From an uncultured Alphaproteobacteria bacterium (GTDB taxonomy: Bacteria; Pseudomonadota; Alphaproteobacteria; Rhizobiales; Ancalomicrobiaceae): DNA of 8,865 bases. The notes beneath the pieces are model-generated. The model was not told the origin of the DNA and made no database searches. It saw only the letters and a list, made by a program, of their open reading frames with translations. The translations under genes were made by a program, and so were the position numbers. Of this stretch, positions 7,036 to 8,865 are shown piece after piece. Each line of letters opens with the position of its first letter. The first letter of the stretch is position 1. The stretch is from assembly GCA_937919435.1 (NCBI GenBank), contig CALFRR010000143.1, positions 1-8,865 of the forward strand, given 5' to 3'.

Positions 7036-7931
7036 GGGGCGGCTCTCGGGGCGGGCGAAGGTTGCGGTTCGCCGCTCGGGGCGAGGTGGAGATGTTGGCC
7101 GATCCGACGGGTCAGCTCGGCGGCTTCCCTCAGATTGCGGCCGCGGGCGGTGAGCAGGGCGGCGAGCGATTCGAACACCGCGACCGCCGCGGTCGGCGAA
7201 GCGTGCAGCAACGGGTGTCGGGCGTCGGCGTAGAGCACGAGATCGCAGAACGGCACCAGCGGCGAGGTCGCCGCATCGGTGATGCCGAGGACTCGGGCGC
7301 CCTGTCGGCTGATCTGGGCGGCGTGCTCGATCGTCGCCCGCGAGTAGCGCGGCAGGGTCATGGCGACGACCAGATCGCCCCGACCGATCGGGAGCGACCG
7401 GTAGACCACCCGCTCCGGCCCACCGCGCCCGTCGAGCACGATCTGGGCACGGCAGAACGGGGCGATCATCGAGGCGAACAGATCGAGCAGGTGCGTGGAG
7501 ATGCCGAAGCCCAGGAAGGCGACCCGCTCCGCCGTGGTGATCGCCTCGACCGCTTCGCGCCAGACCCGCGTCTCGATGCCGGCCCGGGTCCGGGCGAGGC
7601 CGGAGAAGGCGGCATCGAAGGAATCTTCGATCACCCCGATGTCGTCGCGCGGATGGTCGACCTGCGCCTCGAGCTTCTCTTCCGGGCTCATCAGGCGATG
7701 GATGTCGGCGATCGCCATGGCCCGGAATTCGGCGAAACCGTCGAGGCCGAGGCGCCGGGTGAATCGATTCACGGTGGCGTTGGACACCCCCGCCGCCCGG
7801 GCGAGATCCTCGAGCCCCGCGGTCCCCGCCGCCAGCGGGTTGGTCAGGCAGTGATCGGCGAGCCGTCGGTGCATCGGCGGCATGCCGGCACGTTCGGACA
7901 GGATCAGGGACCTGAGTGAGGCGTCTGCCAA
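7032..7931 (-). CDS. RpiR/MurR family transcriptional regulator with SIS domain (TTG start)
   Basis: 299-residue DNA-binding regulator. The N-terminal HTH_6 domain has its helix-turn-helix around 40-64 (LEDLARAAGVSNATVNRFTRRLGLDGF), preceded by MHRRLADHCL (20-29), which matches the typical RpiR opening. The SIS sugar-phosphate-binding fold covers about 125-260, with AFLGFGIST (138-146) and GDLVVAMTLPRYSRATIEHA (185-204). The tail is rich in Pro and Ala. The start must be TTG: a stop lies 11 codons upstream in frame, no ATG or GTG lies between, and GGAG sits 6 nt before the TTG. It is the first gene of the operon and its stop overlaps the gsiA start. It probably represses or activates its own operon in response to a small phosphorylated or amino-sugar-like ligand. 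Characterised relatives include MurR, RpiR and HexR; the effector here is unknown. Confidence 0.92.
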   Translation of the reverse strand: MADASLRSLILSERAGMPPMHRRLADHCLTNPLAAGTAGLEDLARAAGVSNATVNRFTRRLGLDGFAEFRAMAIADIHRLMSPEEKLEAQVDHPRDDIGVIEDSFDAAFSGLARTRAGIETRVWREAVEAITTAERVAFLGFGISTHLLDLFASMIAPFCRAQIVLDGRGGPERVVYRSLPIGRGDLVVAMTLPRYSRATIEHAAQISRQGARVLGITDAATSPLVPFCDLVLYADARHPLLHASPTAAVAVFESLAALLTARGRNLREAAELTRRIGQHLHLAPSGEPQPSPAPRAAP

Positions 7932-8025
7932 GGGAGGCTCCGTCGAGGTGGCGAAAACAAATCACTCATCGGTACGCAGAAGTGCAATCGGAATTTTCAT
8001 GATCCTGCCGAAGATCTGTGCACGA
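7932..8025 (-). promoter_or_regulatory. AT-richer leader upstream of the rpiR-gsi operon, probable promoter region
   Basis: This leader contains the longest A/T-rich patches in the lrp-rpiR gap, around 7953-7970 and 7987-8003, in an otherwise very GC-rich window. On the minus strand a TTGCAC hexamer (7982-7987) could serve as a -35 element, but no good -10 sits at the right distance. I could not identify a convincing RpiR-type palindrome by eye. Its position directly before the operon's first gene makes it the likely promoter and operator region. Confidence 0.4.
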
Positions 8026-8066
8026 CCCGCCCGACGGCGGGGTGGCGGACGCGGGCCGCCCGGCCC
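8026..8066 (-). terminator. Two consecutive GC hairpins between lrp and the rpiR operon, possible weak terminator
   Basis: A 6-bp stem CCCGCC/GGCGGG with a 4-nt loop lies at 8026-8041. A 5-bp stem GGGCC/GGCCC with a 4-nt loop lies at 8053-8066. Both are downstream of the lrp stop and upstream of the AT-rich operon leader, where a terminator for lrp would be expected. Neither is followed by a T-run, so intrinsic termination is doubtful. Short GC hairpins also arise by chance at this base composition. Confidence 0.25.
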
Positions 8067-8177
8067 TTCTCCGCGGATCTTCGTGCCGCGTGGCCCGGCC
8101 GAAGTGCCGTTGCGACAGCCCGGGTGCGACGATCGGTCGGACCCGCCGTGCCGTCCCGGGCGCCCCTCCGGACCGCC
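8067..8177. other. GC-rich spacer downstream of lrp, no gene seen
   Basis: Together with the two features to its left, this makes up the 246-bp gap between rpiR and lrp. Open frames that cross it are shadows without recognisable protein features. Small palindromes such as TCCGCGGA (8070-8077) and GGGCGCCC (8158-8165) are present but expected at this GC content. Confidence 0.5.
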
Positions 8178-8627
8178 TCAGAGCCGCGCTCCGGTCGAGC
8201 GCGGGGTGGCGAGCAGCAGCGTCGTCTCCGACGAGGTGATGCCCGGCACCAGGCGGAGCCGGCGCAGCACCGCGTCGAGATCGGCGAGGCTCTGGGCGGA
8301 GAGTTCGACGACGATGTCCCAGCGGCCGTTGGTGGTGTGCACCGCCCCGATCTCGGGGAAGCCGACCAGCGCGTCGATCACCCGGTCGAGCATCCGCCCT
8401 TCCACCTCGATCATCGTCAGACCGCGCACCGCCGCGGCGACCGCGTCGGCCCGGAGCACCACGGTGTAGCCGATGATCGTTCCCGACGCCTCCAGCCGCT
8501 CCAGCCGCGCCCGCACCGTCGCCCGCGACAGGCCCGTCTCGGCGGCGAGGTCGGAGATCGACCGCCGGCCGTCGTGGCGCAGGATCGAGATCAGTCGCTG
8601 GTCGACGTCGTCCATCGGCGAATCCAT
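8178..8627 (-). CDS. Lrp/AsnC family transcriptional regulator, divergent from arginase
   Basis: 149-residue regulator of normal Lrp length. The N-terminal winged helix-turn-helix spans about 6-50: DDVDQRLISILRHDGR, then ISDLAAETGLSRATVRARLERL (24-45), then SGTIIGYTVVL. The C-terminal RAM ligand-binding and oligomerisation domain spans about 68-140, with TTNGRWDIVVELSA (98-111) and the GITSSETTLLLA strand (129-140). Two starts are possible, Met1 at 8627 and Met5 at 8615; neither has a strong ribosome site, and many family members begin at the MDDVD position. It lies back to back with an arginase-family gene. Related proteobacterial pairs use the Lrp-type protein to sense arginine or ornithine and activate arginine catabolism, so that role is likely here by context. 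Confidence 0.92.
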   Translation of the reverse strand: MDSPMDDVDQRLISILRHDGRRSISDLAAETGLSRATVRARLERLEASGTIIGYTVVLRADAVAAAVRGLTMIEVEGRMLDRVIDALVGFPEIGAVHTTNGRWDIVVELSAQSLADLDAVLRRLRLVPGITSSETTLLLATPRSTGARL

Positions 8628-8630
8628 TTC

Positions 8631-8647
8631 GGTCGATCGGTTCGACC
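8631..8647. promoter_or_regulatory. 17-bp inverted repeat in the lrp leader, candidate operator
   Basis: GGTCGA (8631-8636) and TCGACC (8642-8647) are perfect inverted copies separated by 5 bp. The site lies 4 bp before the lrp start, at or just after its predicted transcription start, so binding there could give autorepression. A related palindrome, GTTCGAAC, is at 8688-8695 in the same intergenic region. Symmetry is directly seen; binding by the Lrp-type protein is inferred, and 6-bp arms can arise by chance. Confidence 0.35.
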
Positions 8648-8650
8648 ATG

Positions 8651-8679
8651 ATGATGAGCTGATTTGTCCTTTTTGCCAA
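8651..8679 (-). promoter_or_regulatory. Candidate sigma-70-type promoter for the lrp-like gene
   Basis: On the minus strand TTGGCA (8674-8679) lies 17 bp before CATCAT (8651-8656), giving acceptable -35 and -10 matches with ideal spacing. Transcription would start near 8644, leaving a short leader before the ATG at 8627. The same A/T-rich stretch (8660-8682) could also be used by the divergent arginase promoter, for which I see no clear pair of hexamers. Confidence 0.35.
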
Positions 8680-8758
8680 TCTGATCCGTTCGAACCGCCG
8701 GTCGCAGAGGGTAGACTCGGCTCGTCGATGCTGCATTGCGGAAGGAGCGGACGGAACG

Positions 8759-8865
8759 ATGGTGGACACTTGCATCCTGATCGGAGCCCCGGTCGAGGTC
8801 GGCACCGGACGGCGTGGCGCCGGCATGGGCGCGGCGGCCTTCCGCGCCGCCGGTTTCGCCGAGAC
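8759..8865 (+). CDS. rocF: Arginase-family ureohydrolase, N-terminus only (runs off right edge)
   Basis: Thirty-five codons are visible: MVDTCILIGAPVEVGTGRR, then GAGMGAAAFRAAGFAE. The ILIGAPVEVGTGRRGAGMG block is the N-terminal signature of bacterial arginases (IGAPV, then GxGRRGxxMGPxALR). Arginase hydrolyses arginine to ornithine and urea in the cytoplasm using two manganese ions; the metal-binding residues lie beyond the window. The residues Ala-Ala-Ala-Phe replace the usual Pro-Ser-Ala-Leu after MG, a mild deviation. GGAAGGAG (8740-8747) lies 11 nt before the ATG. Divergence from an Lrp/AsnC regulator supports arginase over agmatinase or formimidoglutamase, but with so little sequence those cannot be excluded. 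Confidence 0.82.
   Translation, partial: MVDTCILIGAPVEVGTGRRGAGMGAAAFRAAGFAE

Noticed and set aside
5188..7233. A 681-codon plus-strand open frame
   Set aside because: It is antisense to gsiA, which has complete paired Walker and signature motifs on the minus strand.
5167..7965. A 932-codon minus-strand frame that could look like an N-terminally extended ATPase
   Set aside because: The extension above 7035 is an out-of-frame reading of rpiR. The ATG at 7035 gives a length equal to known GsiA proteins.
8009..8083. An 8-bp inverted repeat (CGAAGATC at 8009-8016 and GATCTTCG at 8076-8083)
   Set aside because: The arms are short and 59 bp apart with no linked feature; chance occurrence is likely.
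7932..8177. Possible small gene, RNA gene or mobile-element remnant in the lrp-rpiR gap
   Set aside because: No tRNA-like fold, terminal inverted repeats, target duplications or plausible start with ribosome site and protein-like codon pattern were found. No CRISPR or insertion-sequence structure is visible anywhere in the window.
7966..8826. A 286-codon minus-strand frame covering the lrp region and the divergent promoter
   Set aside because: It has no recognisable domain, crosses the arginase start region, and competes with a clear Lrp/AsnC reading in another frame.

Overview
This is a GC-rich bacterial window (well above 65% G+C by eye). Every position outside two short intergenic gaps is accounted for by protein genes. 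Gene content and layout (an Lrp/AsnC regulator divergent from arginase, and a Gsi/Dpp-type ABC operon ending in two peptidases) suggest a proteobacterium, most likely a high-GC alphaproteobacterium. That placement is inferred from gene style; no rRNA or other marker is present.

Layout, reading the minus strand from right to left. A compact seven-gene unit runs from about 7931 down to the left edge: an RpiR/MurR-type regulator (TTG start), a two-domain ABC ATPase (GsiA-like), a periplasmic solute-binding protein (GsiB-like), two inner-membrane permeases (GsiC-like and GsiD-like), a P1/DmpA-type self-cleaving aminopeptidase, and an M55 (DppA-type) D-aminopeptidase cut by the window edge. Genes overlap by ATGA at three junctions (rpiR/gsiA, gsiC/gsiD, dmpA/M55) and are 4 bp apart at a fourth, so this is almost certainly one operon. 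The one sizeable internal gap, between gsiB and gsiC, holds a perfect 11-bp hairpin with a UUCG loop in the mRNA.

Right of the operon, a gap of about 246 bp holds GC hairpins and an AT-rich promoter-like stretch. Next is a minus-strand Lrp/AsnC-family regulator. After a 131-bp divergent intergenic region, an arginase-family gene starts on the plus strand and runs off the right edge.

Working model: peptides are captured in the periplasm by the GsiB-like protein and imported by GsiCD, powered by GsiA. They are then cut in the cytoplasm by two peptidases whose families act on N-terminal D-residues, L-residues or beta-amino-acid residues. The RpiR-type regulator probably senses a sugar-phosphate-like or amino-sugar-derived signal through its SIS domain. 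The right-hand pair looks like a separate arginine-catabolism module. The genes belong to known families and I see no clearly novel system. The points worth a second look are the likely non-glutathione substrate, the leading autoregulated regulator, the intra-operon hairpin, and a Pro/Lys repeat beside the DmpA self-cleavage site.
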